This document shows positions 15,649-23,546 of a stretch of DNA of 64,000 nucleotides, one piece after another. The translations under genes were made by a program, and so were the position numbers. A model generated the notes under the pieces. The model made no database searches and was not told the DNA's origin. It saw nothing but the letters and a program-made list of their open reading frames with translations. The DNA lies in the NCBI GenBank assembly GCA_030532225.1, contig JAUNLQ010000001.1, positions 124,001 through 188,000 on the forward strand, read 5' to 3'. Within the stretch, counting starts at the first letter, position 1. Every line of letters starts with the position of its first letter. Origin of the DNA: Bacillota bacterium. GTDB taxonomy: Bacteria; Bacillota; Clostridia; Tissierellales; Peptoniphilaceae.

Positions 15649-16553
15649 CTGTCTTTTATCTTGTCCATATAATTTGAATCTACAATAGTTTGATAAAGTC
15701 TGTAATAGCCCTTTGGAGACATTTTCTTTAGGCCTTCAATATATTTTATTACGCTGCCAACATAGGCCAGGTCTCCACCTAGGTACTCCCTAGTTAGGCG
15801 TTCTATGTTGTCCCTAGTTTGGCAGTTACATGTTTCTTCTGTACAGCCAATACAGTTGTTTAGGTTTCTAGTAATTTCGTCAATATAATAGGCATCCTTG
15901 GACTTTTGGTTTTTCTTTACAACCAAGAAAATCCCCAAGGCTAAAAGCCCAATGACTAGGATCGTATAGATCTTGGCTATGGCAAAGTATTCAAAGCCTT
16001 CCCACAAGCCCCTTAGGCCAAAGAAGATAAAGAGGCCAGCAGCAATTAGGTTCATAGTCATTTCTGGCAGCTGCTTTTTCAAAACTCTAGCAACTAAAAT
16101 TCCTATTAGGGACACTACCATCATAGAGGACCAAGTGGCCAGGAAGGTTAAAAGCTTGTTGTCAGAAACTGCTCCCATAGTCATGGCTATAATTTGGGTC
16201 TTGTCTCCTAGTTCTCCTAGGAAAAATGTTCCAGCTATTAAAAGCACTGGGCCAAGTTTTTGAAACCTTTGGTCTTCTTCCTCTTCCTCTCCATATTCAA
16301 AGACCAAGGACAAAAGCCCAAAGACTAAAAATAAAATGGCTGCTAAAAATTTAATTACATTTAAGTCCATAAAGGACCCAATAAGGGACCCTAAAATAAT
16401 GGCTAGACCATGGTTAAGACCAATGCCCAAGGCAATTCCCAAAATAACCTTGGATAACTTGTACTTAGATGCAAAGGCCAAGGCCAAAAACTGGGACTTG
16501 TCACCCATTTCTGCAAAAAATACTATTAAAAACGTCTCAATAAAACTACTCAT
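15645..16553 (-). CDS. GDT1/TMEM165 (UPF0016) family manganese exporter with Cys-rich tail
   Basis: Members of this family export Mn2+ (and Ca2+ in eukaryotes). Two copies of the hallmark E-x-G-D-K-[ST] are present: FFAEMGDKSQFLAL (about 12-25) and FFLGELGDKTQIIAM (about 112-126), in two halves of three helices each, with a seventh hydrophobic segment at about 190-210. Unusually, about 85 more residues follow on the cytoplasmic side, containing CIGCTEETCNC, which looks like a metal- or redox-active site. No riboswitch precedes it; it sits in the truA series. SD AGGAGAG precedes the ATG. Confidence 0.88.
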   Translation of the reverse strand: MSSFIETFLIVFFAEMGDKSQFLALAFASKYKLSKVILGIALGIGLNHGLAIILGSLIGSFMDLNVIKFLAAILFLVFGLLSLVFEYGEEEEEDQRFQKLGPVLLIAGTFFLGELGDKTQIIAMTMGAVSDNKLLTFLATWSSMMVVSLIGILVARVLKKQLPEMTMNLIAAGLFIFFGLRGLWEGFEYFAIAKIYTILVIGLLALGIFLVVKKNQKSKDAYYIDEITRNLNNCIGCTEETCNCQTRDNIERLTREYLGGDLAYVGSVIKYIEGLKKMSPKGYYRLYQTIVDSNYMDKIKDR

Positions 16554-16578
16554 TTTCTCTCCTAATTTTTCTTACAAG

Positions 16579-17343
16579 TTAAGATTCCCTAAACTTTATA
16601 GGTTGGGAATATTTTACCTCCATTAAAAACAGGCCACAAGCTGGAGCTGTAAAGCCTGCCTTGGTCCTGTCTTTTGCCTCTAAGGCTCTTTCAATAAAAT
16701 CAACTGGCAACTTCCCTCTACCAATGTCGCACAAAGATCCTACTAAAATCCTTATCATATTTTTTAAAAATCCCTTGCCATGAAAGACCAGTTCAACAAA
16801 GTCTCCCTGGCGATTAATATCTACTGAATAAACTGTCCTAATAGAATCCTTTACATCTGCATATCTACCCATAAAGGAATGAAAATCATGACAGCCTACT
16901 ATAGACTGGGCAGCCTGTCTCATTAAATCAATGTCCAAGTGATGGGGAAAACAAAAAGAAAAGTCTCCGTAAATGGCAGACCTATAGCGGTTGTTGTAAA
17001 TTACATACTTGTAGATTTTAGACTGGGCTGAAAACCTAGCTGAAAAGTCTTGGTCTACAAAGGCAGCACCTACAACAGAAATATCCTCTGGCAGGTAGGC
17101 ATTGACAAGCTTTGGCAAGTTGCCTATGTCAATCTTGCACTGGTCTACAAAAAAATTTATTACCTGGCCGTAGGCGTGGACTCCTGCATCTGTCCTTCCT
17201 GCCCCAACAATTTTTATTTCTTGGTCAAAGATTTTTCCCAAAGCTGCTTCTAAAAAGCCCTGAATTGTTGGCTGGTCTGGTTGGATTTGAAAGCCAGCAT
17301 AGGCCTTGCCCTTGTAAGAAACTTTCAGGCCTATATTAATCAT
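16579..17343 (-). CDS. truA: tRNA pseudouridine synthase A
   Basis: Converts uridines 38-40 of the tRNA anticodon arm to pseudouridine. The 254-residue length is usual. The catalytic Asp lies in GAGRTDAGVHAYGQVINF (about 47-64). YKYVIYNNRYRSAI and FLKNMIRILVGSLCDIGRGK are further TruA blocks. It overlaps ecfT by 4 bases (ATGA), a truA-after-ecfT order found throughout Bacillota. Confidence 0.96.
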   Translation of the reverse strand: MINIGLKVSYKGKAYAGFQIQPDQPTIQGFLEAALGKIFDQEIKIVGAGRTDAGVHAYGQVINFFVDQCKIDIGNLPKLVNAYLPEDISVVGAAFVDQDFSARFSAQSKIYKYVIYNNRYRSAIYGDFSFCFPHHLDIDLMRQAAQSIVGCHDFHSFMGRYADVKDSIRTVYSVDINRQGDFVELVFHGKGFLKNMIRILVGSLCDIGRGKLPVDFIERALEAKDRTKAGFTAPACGLFLMEVKYSQPIKFRES

Positions 17344-18140
17344 ATAAGTTTCTCCACAAAATAAATTGCTGCGAAAATTCCAATTGTAACAAAGAATACT
17401 GCCAGGTCCTTAGAATCAATTTTAAGAGGATTCAGTTTGGTCCTGCCTGCATCTCCATGGTAGCACCTGGCCTCCATGGCTATGGCCAGTTCGTCAGCCC
17501 TGTTAATAGAACTAAGCAAAAGTGGAATTATTAAAGGCACTGTGTTTTTAGCTCTTTTAATTACATTGCCAGACTCAAAGTCTGCTCCCCTGGCCATTTG
17601 AGCCTTCATAATCTTGTCAGTTTCGTCTATTAAAGTTGGCACAAATCTTAAGGCTATTGTTATCATCATAGCCAGTTCATGGGCTGGGAAACCAACTTTC
17701 TTAAAGGGACTTAAAAGACCTTCAATACCATCTGTCAAGGAAACTGGAGAAGTGGTTAAGGTTGTAAGGGAGGTTCCCATTACTAAAAGTGCCAGCCTTA
17801 CAGCCAGTCTTGATGCGTTATAAAGTCCTTCTTCTGTAATTTTTATTGGTCCTAGGCTATAAATAATCGTACCTTTAGTAAAAATCATATTTATAAAAAA
17901 GGTTATTAAGATTATCCACCTTAAGGGTCTTAGGCCCTTTACTATTAATTTTATAGGAATCTTTGCCATCCAAGTAGCGAAGAGCACCCACAAAAAGGCT
18001 AAGCCATAGCCGAAAAATGTATCAATAATAAAGAGGAAAATAATAAAGATAAAGCCTAAAATCATCTTTACACGAGGATCAGTCCTGTGGACTATAGAGC
18101 CAGTGGGAAAATACTGACCAACAGTTATGTCCTTAAGCAT
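17340..18140 (-). CDS. ecfT: ECF transporter transmembrane protein EcfT
   Basis: Energy-coupling membrane subunit shared by many vitamin and metal S-components. The 266 residues carry about five to six hydrophobic helices. The coupling-helix signatures ARG and ARC-type motifs are present as KAQMARGADFESG (about 187-199) and AMEARCYHGDAGRTK (about 228-242). VHRTDPRVKMILGF near the N-terminus is also typical. It overlaps ecfA2 by 8 bases. The RibU S-component at 54.7-55.3 kb is one plausible client. Confidence 0.96.
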   Translation of the reverse strand: MLKDITVGQYFPTGSIVHRTDPRVKMILGFIFIIFLFIIDTFFGYGLAFLWVLFATWMAKIPIKLIVKGLRPLRWIILITFFINMIFTKGTIIYSLGPIKITEEGLYNASRLAVRLALLVMGTSLTTLTTSPVSLTDGIEGLLSPFKKVGFPAHELAMMITIALRFVPTLIDETDKIMKAQMARGADFESGNVIKRAKNTVPLIIPLLLSSINRADELAIAMEARCYHGDAGRTKLNPLKIDSKDLAVFFVTIGIFAAIYFVEKLI

Positions 18141-18996
18141 TTTTTCTCCTCCTTAATAAATTTTCTATTTCAATTTTTGCATCTTCAATATTAATTATAT
18201 CAGTATCCACATCACAGCCCTTGGCCTTTAAGGCCTTCATAAAGGATGTAATTTGAGGAACTCCAAGACCAATACTAACTAGGTCTTCTTCATGGCGGAA
18301 AATTTCCTTAGGCTGGCCGTCCATAAAGACTTGGCCTCCCTTCATTACAATAATTCTGTCAACTAATTCTGCCACATCGTCCATAGAGTGGGAAACCAAA
18401 ACTACTGTAATGCCTAGACCTTGGAAAATTTCCTTTATTTCACTTAAAATTTCTGCCCTACCCCTTGGGTCCAAACCTGCAGTAGGTTCATCTAGGATCA
18501 AAAGCTTAGGCTGCATAACCAAGACTCCAGCTATGGCAACCCTTCTCTTTTCTCCACCAGATAGGGACATGGGAGATTGGTCCTTGTATTTTTCATAGTC
18601 AAGGCCTACTCTTTCCATAGTTTCCTTGACTAATTTTTCAGTTTCTTCTTGGCTACGACCTAGGTTCAAAGGCCCAAAGGCTATGTCCTTGGCCACAGTT
18701 TCTTCAAAAAGTTGGTGTTCAGGATATTGGAAAACCAGGCCTACCTTTTGGCGAATTTTTGCCTTGTTGGTCTTTGGGTCCTTAAGGGACTGACCCTCAA
18801 CAAAGACTTCTCCCTCACTTGGATCAATAAGGCCATTAAAGTGTTGGATCAAGGTGGACTTGCCTGAGCCTGTGTGGCCTATAATGGCGACAAATTCTCC
18901 CTGGCCAATTTGCAAGTTTACATGGTCCAAGGCTCTAACTTCAAAAGGAGTCCCCTTGCTATAAATATAAGATACATCTTTTAATTCAATTAACAT
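18133..18996 (-). CDS. ecfA2: ECF transporter ATPase EcfA2
   Basis: One of the two ATPases that power group II ECF transporters. The 287 residues hold Walker A GHTGSGKSTLIQH (about 39-51), Q-loop FQYPEHQLFEETV, signature LSGGEKRRVAIAG (about 146-158), Walker B LLILDEPTAGLDP and switch VSHSMDD. The Q-loop PEHQLFE is typical of EcfA2. It overlaps ecfA1 by 7 and ecfT by 8 bases, so all three subunits are translationally coupled. Confidence 0.96.
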   Translation of the reverse strand: MLIELKDVSYIYSKGTPFEVRALDHVNLQIGQGEFVAIIGHTGSGKSTLIQHFNGLIDPSEGEVFVEGQSLKDPKTNKAKIRQKVGLVFQYPEHQLFEETVAKDIAFGPLNLGRSQEETEKLVKETMERVGLDYEKYKDQSPMSLSGGEKRRVAIAGVLVMQPKLLILDEPTAGLDPRGRAEILSEIKEIFQGLGITVVLVSHSMDDVAELVDRIIVMKGGQVFMDGQPKEIFRHEEDLVSIGLGVPQITSFMKALKAKGCDVDTDIINIEDAKIEIENLLRRRKNA

Positions 18997-19808
18997 ATTC
19001 TTTCAACTAGCTCCTCTATATTTAACACCTTGTAGTCGTCTAAAAAGCCATCTTGGTTTAGTTTGTAGGCAAGTTCTGTTACAGCTGGCACATCTAGGCC
19101 AATTTCCTTTAGGTCCTGGACCTTGGAAAATATTTCTCTTGGGCTGCCTTCTAGGTAGACCTGGCCCTTGTTCATTACAATAACCCTGTCGGCTCCAACA
19201 GTTTCTTCCATGTTGTGAGTTATTAAAAGTATGGTCTTTTTTTCTTCTTCATTAAGCCTATAAACTGTATCTATAACTTCCTTCCTGCCAGTTGGGTCTA
19301 ACATGGCAGTAGGCTCATCTAAGATTATACAAGATGGGTTCATAGCCAAAATTCCAGCTATGGCTATACGCTGTTTTTGGCCACCTGAAAGAAGGTGAGG
19401 GGCGTGGTGGAGGTACTTTTCCATTTCCACAACCTTTAGGGCATAGTCGATTCTCTTTCTAATTTCTTCCCTTGGTAGACCAATATTTTCTGGGCCAAAG
19501 GCGATTTCTTCTTCTACAATTGTAGTTACAATTTGGTTGTCTGGATTTTGGAAGACCATGCCTGCAGCCTCTCTAATGTCCCAGATCTTGTCTTCGTCCT
19601 TGGTGTTCATTCCCTTAATGAAAATATCTCCAGCTGTTGGCATATAAAGACCATTTAAAAGCTTGGCTAGGGTAGACTTGCCAGAGCCATTGTGGCCAAT
19701 AATAGCCACAAACTCTCCTGGCTTAATATGCAAGTTTATAGCCTTTAAGGCATATTTTTCATCTTCATGGTCATTATATTTAAAATATACGTCCTCAATT
19801 TTTATCAT
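18990..19808 (-). CDS. ecfA1: ECF transporter ATPase EcfA1
   Basis: Second ATPase of the ECF module. Walker A GHNGSGKSTLAKLLNGL, Q-loop FQNPDNQIVTTIVEEEIAFG (EcfA1-type PDNQ), signature LSGGQKQRIAIAG, Walker B CIILDEPTAMLDP and switch ITHNMEE are all intact. A reading from GTG at 19820 is possible, but that GTG is part of the AGGTG ribosome site; ATG at 19808 is therefore chosen, giving 272 residues. It heads the ecfA1-ecfA2-ecfT-truA series and follows the SLH gene by about 35 bases. Confidence 0.95.
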   Translation of the reverse strand: MIKIEDVYFKYNDHEDEKYALKAINLHIKPGEFVAIIGHNGSGKSTLAKLLNGLYMPTAGDIFIKGMNTKDEDKIWDIREAAGMVFQNPDNQIVTTIVEEEIAFGPENIGLPREEIRKRIDYALKVVEMEKYLHHAPHLLSGGQKQRIAIAGILAMNPSCIILDEPTAMLDPTGRKEVIDTVYRLNEEEKKTILLITHNMEETVGADRVIVMNKGQVYLEGSPREIFSKVQDLKEIGLDVPAVTELAYKLNQDGFLDDYKVLNIEELVERIC

Positions 19809-19842
19809 TCTTTTATTCACCTAAAATTTTTATCTTTTATAT

Positions 19843-21927
19843 TTAATTCATAATTATTGGAAGAAGATTTATTATCTCTTCTTTTTGCCTAGGGCTAAGT
19901 CCTGAGTATGGATTATTAATTGTATCGTATAATTTAAGAAGATGACTTCCATCAATTCCTGCTCCAGTCAATAATCCTTCAAGCTGATATCGTGGCAACT
20001 TAAATAACGCTACATAGTCCATTTTTAAATCTACATTATAAATTTCTGGCAATTGCCAAGGAATTTGTCTTTGGTCAAAGGAAATTTCTATACCCATGTT
20101 TTTAGCCATCATTAACTTCCCTCTATCTTCCGAAGAAAACTTATATAGTTCCTGCTTATAGGCCACGCCATCTTCTCTTTGTTCCACTAAGACTGTGCCT
20201 TCCATAGGATTTACTTGTTTTACAAAGGCAGTTTTTTTGTCAGCCCTGTAACCAAATTGCAGACTGCCCCTTAGATCATCTGGCACAATAGAAACAGCCA
20301 CAACTTTAAAAGCAGTTAGGTCCAAATCTGGAGCTGGGACCTGACCAGCTAATTGCATTAGAAAACCTGGCGGCAAGATCAAGGCCTGAACATGATCTCC
20401 TTCTTTCAACTGGCCTGGACTAAAAATAGCAGTTTGGCCTAGAGGAAGGGGTAGTTCCTTATTGTATTGGTCTCTTAAAACTAAACTTCTGCCATCATAG
20501 GCATGAACCTTATAAACAGGGTCGTCTTCATAGTCAATTAACTTCCTAGGAGCCTTGGTCAGTTTTCCAGACTCATAGGAATCGAAGTTCATTAAGATTA
20601 CATCCATATAATCTAGGTCTAAGCTGCCAGGAAAAACTCCAGCCTCAGAAAGGTCAAAGACCTTTTCCTTGCCTTCGATCATTGACTCAGCAGTAAATCT
20701 AAAATTAGAAGCTACAGGACTAAGAATTCTCCTTAGCTCTTCCTTGCCTTGGTACTTGTCAACCTTATTAAAGACCAAAACATTGGCTTCATTATAGCCG
20801 TCATATTCACTATAGGCCATATACACATTTTCCAAAGGCAGTCTATTGACCATATATTCTTCAAAAACTTGGCCCAGGTCCTTAATTGGCCCCAGGATGT
20901 TATTGTCCTTATCTGCTGCAAAAAGCAAGCTGTCCTTGGTAATTTCTGCCTTAATGCCAGCTACTGTAATTTCATAGCTGCCAGTATAATTATCTGTAAA
21001 AAAGCTATTAGTTTTAGCAGACACTAGTTTTTGACCAAGATCTGGCCAGCTATCTCCCAAGGCCAAATCCCTTGGATTGCCAAGTTCCATAATAGTTTCC
21101 ACATGGCCATCTTGGTCAGCAATAAAGTTAATCAAAGAGCCAGTAAAATCTTCATAAGGGAAAAAATCAAAGCCCTTAGAAGCATTGGCGAAAACTGTAT
21201 TTTCATCTATTTTATAAAGCTTGTCTCCATCTTGGTTGACTTCCAAGACTCCAGCTTGGTATTTAGAAACAATGGCCAAGCGATTGCCAAAGTCCACCTT
21301 CTTTTCTTCAATAAGCAGGCCTTCCTTGGCATTATAAATCATAACAAAGGCCTCTTCCCTAGTCACTCTTTTTTTAGAATCACTATAGGAAATGTCCTGG
21401 AAAATTCCCAGCTCCTTTGCCCATAACAAATAAGAACCAGGCCAAATAGCATTTTTTTCATCTTCACTGGTCAAATCTTCTTTGTTAACCCTAACTAAGA
21501 TAGTGGCCAATTCTTCATAGGAAATATCCCTTTCTGGCAAAAATCTTCCATCAGGAAAACCTAGGATCAATCTTCTTTCTGTATTAGAAATAGAATTTGA
21601 GCTAGTAAGAACATTAATATAGCCTGCTGCCCAGTGGCTAGAAGGTACATCAGAAAAAACAGAAGCAGTTCCATCTAGGGCCTTGGCCATATCTTCTAGG
21701 TCCAAGAGATGGACTAGCATTTTAGAAAGCTCTGCCCTAGTAATATTTTTGTCCAAGGCATAGTCAACTTGGCCCTCAATATCACCTGGTCTGCCTTCTA
21801 CAATATCATTATCAATTAAATATTGGACCTTAAAAAGTCTACTCGTATTTTCTTCAGCTCCTACTAGGCTAGAAGAATTTATTAATAATAAGGCTAGCAA
21901 GAAAAAACTTAATATTTTCTTTTTCAA
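19843..21927 (-). CDS. Secreted SLH-domain surface protein
   Basis: Probable cell-surface protein anchored to secondary wall polymers. A signal peptide (KKKILSFFLLALLLINSSSL then VGA) precedes roughly three S-layer homology repeats in residues 30-210, recognised by KNITRAELSKMLVHLL, SSHWAAGYINVL, GFPDGRFLPERDISYEELA and KRVTREEAFVMIY. The remaining about 480 residues form a large beta-rich extracellular region with no family that I recognise. Start: the minus strand has AAAGGGTG then TTG, so the TTG at 21927 is chosen over GTG at 21936, which is inside the ribosome site. It is divergent from the stalk-domain gene at 22.1 kb. Confidence 0.88.
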   Translation of the reverse strand: MKKKILSFFLLALLLINSSSLVGAEENTSRLFKVQYLIDNDIVEGRPGDIEGQVDYALDKNITRAELSKMLVHLLDLEDMAKALDGTASVFSDVPSSHWAAGYINVLTSSNSISNTERRLILGFPDGRFLPERDISYEELATILVRVNKEDLTSEDEKNAIWPGSYLLWAKELGIFQDISYSDSKKRVTREEAFVMIYNAKEGLLIEEKKVDFGNRLAIVSKYQAGVLEVNQDGDKLYKIDENTVFANASKGFDFFPYEDFTGSLINFIADQDGHVETIMELGNPRDLALGDSWPDLGQKLVSAKTNSFFTDNYTGSYEITVAGIKAEITKDSLLFAADKDNNILGPIKDLGQVFEEYMVNRLPLENVYMAYSEYDGYNEANVLVFNKVDKYQGKEELRRILSPVASNFRFTAESMIEGKEKVFDLSEAGVFPGSLDLDYMDVILMNFDSYESGKLTKAPRKLIDYEDDPVYKVHAYDGRSLVLRDQYNKELPLPLGQTAIFSPGQLKEGDHVQALILPPGFLMQLAGQVPAPDLDLTAFKVVAVSIVPDDLRGSLQFGYRADKKTAFVKQVNPMEGTVLVEQREDGVAYKQELYKFSSEDRGKLMMAKNMGIEISFDQRQIPWQLPEIYNVDLKMDYVALFKLPRYQLEGLLTGAGIDGSHLLKLYDTINNPYSGLSPRQKEEIINLLPIIMN

Positions 21928-22089
21928 AAAAATCACCCTTTAATATCTAATTTACTCTATTCTATTATACTTTATAATCTGACAAATTAAAGTCTTTCAG
22001 CAAATTATAATAATAATTTCATCTTAACTTCTTTGTAACCCTCAAAGAAAGTCTATTGGATATAATATAGGAAAGGAGTTGATCAAGGG

Positions 22090-23094
22090 ATGAAAAAGAA
22101 AATCTTACTACTAAGCCTCATATTTGTAAGCTTATTTTCCAAGCTAGCCTATGGCCAAGAAGACCAGCCAAGAATTTTTATTAATGGCCAAAGTCTAGAC
22201 CTACAGGGACAAGAACTCATCCTAAAAGATGACCGTTACTTTCTTCCTCTTAGGTCCCTATGCCAAGACTTAGGCTACAAAGTAAGCTGGAAGCAAGAAG
22301 ACAAAAGTGTTTTGTTGACTACAGAAAATTTAAAAATCCATATGACCATTGCCAGCCCAGAATTTTTTGTTAATAATCTTCCTAGAACAATGGATGTAAG
22401 TCCCTTTATAGAAAATGATAGGACCTATGTTCCTCTTCGTTTCCTTGCCCAAGCCTTAGGCAAGGAAGTTTTGTGGAAGGGAGCAGATAAGACTATCTAT
22501 ATAAAAGACAAGACCTTCCAAGGAGACTCTAGCCTAGACAAGTATCTTAACAAAGACCAAGTCTTGAAAAATTTCCTAGAAGAAAATATAGGGTCGTCAA
22601 CACCTAGACTTGTTTATGCAAGCCCAAAATATTCCCTTATCTTAAACTACAACGGCATCCTTCTTGTAGACAAGGATCAGGAGGAACTTAAGGCAGCCAT
22701 TGACAACAGAGGCCTAGGCTACAACCAACTACAAGGAGACGACTATGTAAAAGTCTTTGCAAAAGACGATAAGTTTTTCCTTATCCAAAAAAACTCCCAG
22801 CCTTCATCTGGCTATGTTTATTCCATAGAAGACAACAAACTGAAATACTATGAAAATACAGGAGACTTTGCCTTCCAAGAAGGAGAAAGTGTAGGCTTGG
22901 AAGAAGAAAAAACTCTCTTGGAAAAAATAGAAGCTAGCCATAGCTTTTCCTACTCTTTAATAAAATATGACCAAGGCATGGATTTCTTAGAAGTTAATAC
23001 AAATAATCTTCCAGACTCAAAAATAAGAATCTTTGACCAAGACTTAAATGAAATTAAAACTATAGAATTAAAAGAACTACAAGTCCAAGACTAA
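22090..23094 (+). CDS. Secreted protein with copper-amine-oxidase-N-like stalk domains
   Basis: A 334-residue exported protein. The N-terminus KKKILLLSLIFVSLFSKLAYG is a signal peptide. Residues 28-145 carry two tandem stalk (CuAO_N1-type) modules seen as IFINGQSLDLQGQELILKDD, YFLPLRSLCQDLGYKVSWK and TYVPLRFLAQALGKEVLWKG. The remainder is of unknown fold. The stalk module is widespread on clostridial surface proteins and is not evidence for amine oxidase activity; no copper or TPQ site is present. TATAAT lies about 30 bases ahead, and AAAGGAG precedes the ATG. A TAATAGG/CCTATTA hairpin after the stop may terminate it. Confidence 0.85.
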   Translation: MKKKILLLSLIFVSLFSKLAYGQEDQPRIFINGQSLDLQGQELILKDDRYFLPLRSLCQDLGYKVSWKQEDKSVLLTTENLKIHMTIASPEFFVNNLPRTMDVSPFIENDRTYVPLRFLAQALGKEVLWKGADKTIYIKDKTFQGDSSLDKYLNKDQVLKNFLEENIGSSTPRLVYASPKYSLILNYNGILLVDKDQEELKAAIDNRGLGYNQLQGDDYVKVFAKDDKFFLIQKNSQPSSGYVYSIEDNKLKYYENTGDFAFQEGESVGLEEEKTLLEKIEASHSFSYSLIKYDQGMDFLEVNTNNLPDSKIRIFDQDLNEIKTIELKELQVQD

Positions 23095-23120
23095 GTAATA
23101 GGAGTTAAGGATTCCTATTA

Positions 23121-23160
23121 GCTTTTGGAGGTCAGGGCGAAATATTGCTTTGGCAAAAAT
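23121..23160 (-). pseudogene. Second tRNA-Arg remnant (5' half only)
   Basis: The minus strand aligns with the 5' half, through the anticodon loop, of the decayed tRNA at 23199-23275 (shared ATTTTTGC, CGCCCTG, CCTCCAAA) and then stops matching. It lies one period (about 113 bases) further downstream, so it is the third, most eroded unit of the same tandem array. Confidence 0.6.
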
Positions 23161-23162
23161 AA

Positions 23163-23191
23163 AAAAGAGCAACTATGAAAAGTCACTCTTC
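23163..23191 (-). terminator. Terminator of decayed tRNA unit
   Basis: AAGAGTGACT pairs completely with AGTTGCTCTT on the minus strand, allowing two G-U pairs, then six T. It differs in sequence from the next unit's terminator but keeps the stem. Confidence 0.7.
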
Positions 23192-23198
23192 TTTAGCA

Positions 23199-23275
23199 TG
23201 GTGTTGGTTACGGGAAGCTAGCCCACAGCCTGACCCTTTGGAGGCCAGGGCGATATCATGCTTTATTGCAAAAAT
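23199..23275 (-). pseudogene. Degenerate tandem copy of tRNA-Arg
   Basis: This 77-base stretch aligns without gaps over its 3' 63 bases to the intact tRNA-Arg, including the encoded CCA end, GCC-TCC anticodon region and GTGGG of the T arm. The anticodon stem and T loop (TTCGACT changed to CTAGCTT) no longer pair or match consensus, so it cannot be a normal tRNA. It starts within the T run of the intact gene's terminator. Confidence 0.78.
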
Positions 23276-23278
23276 AAA

Positions 23279-23310
23279 AAAGAGTAACTTTTAGAAAGCT
23301 ACTCTTAAAA
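23279..23310 (-). terminator. Terminator of tRNA-Arg
   Basis: AAGAGTAGCTT / AAGTTACTCTT stem followed by six T directly after the tRNA 3' end on the minus strand. Confidence 0.85.
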
Positions 23311-23312
23311 CA

Positions 23313-23389
23313 TGGTGTTCGTGGCGGGAGTCGAACCCACGGCCTTTCGCTTAGGAGGCGAACGCTCTATCCTGCTGAGCTACACAAAC
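23313..23389 (-). tRNA. tRNA-Arg (CCT)
   Basis: Minus strand, 77 bases including an encoded CCA. Acceptor GTTTGTG pairs with CACGAAC, D arm GCTC...GAGC, anticodon stem TTCGC/GCGAA around loop CTCCTAA (anticodon CCT, reading AGG), and T arm GTGGG-TTCGACT-CCCGC. All arms are intact. A promoter TTGACA-17-TATTAT lies upstream. Confidence 0.96.
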
Positions 23390-23411
23390 TTTTTACTCTT
23401 AATACTTAATT

Positions 23412-23440
23412 ATAATACTTAAAATTTCTATCTTTGTCAA
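23412..23440 (-). promoter_or_regulatory. Promoter of tRNA-Arg
   Basis: Minus-strand TTGACA (23435-23440) and TATTAT (23412-23417) with 17-base spacing, placing the start about 15 bases ahead of the tRNA. Confidence 0.7.
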
Positions 23441-23546
23441 ATGTAAAATACCAGTAAAAAAAATAATTTATTTGGCCTATTTAGTTGTTTTAGGGTATAA
23501 TTAATATATAAACAAGTGTTTACTATTTTAGAAGGGAGGCATACTA

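Noticed and set aside
22090-23094. Copper amine oxidase
   Set aside because: Only the N-terminal stalk-type modules match. There are no catalytic-domain residues, so no oxidase activity can be claimed.
23121-23275. A second functional tRNA downstream of tRNA-Arg
   Set aside because: The anticodon stem and T loop are disrupted; it aligns with tRNA-Arg as a decayed copy and is reported as a pseudogene.
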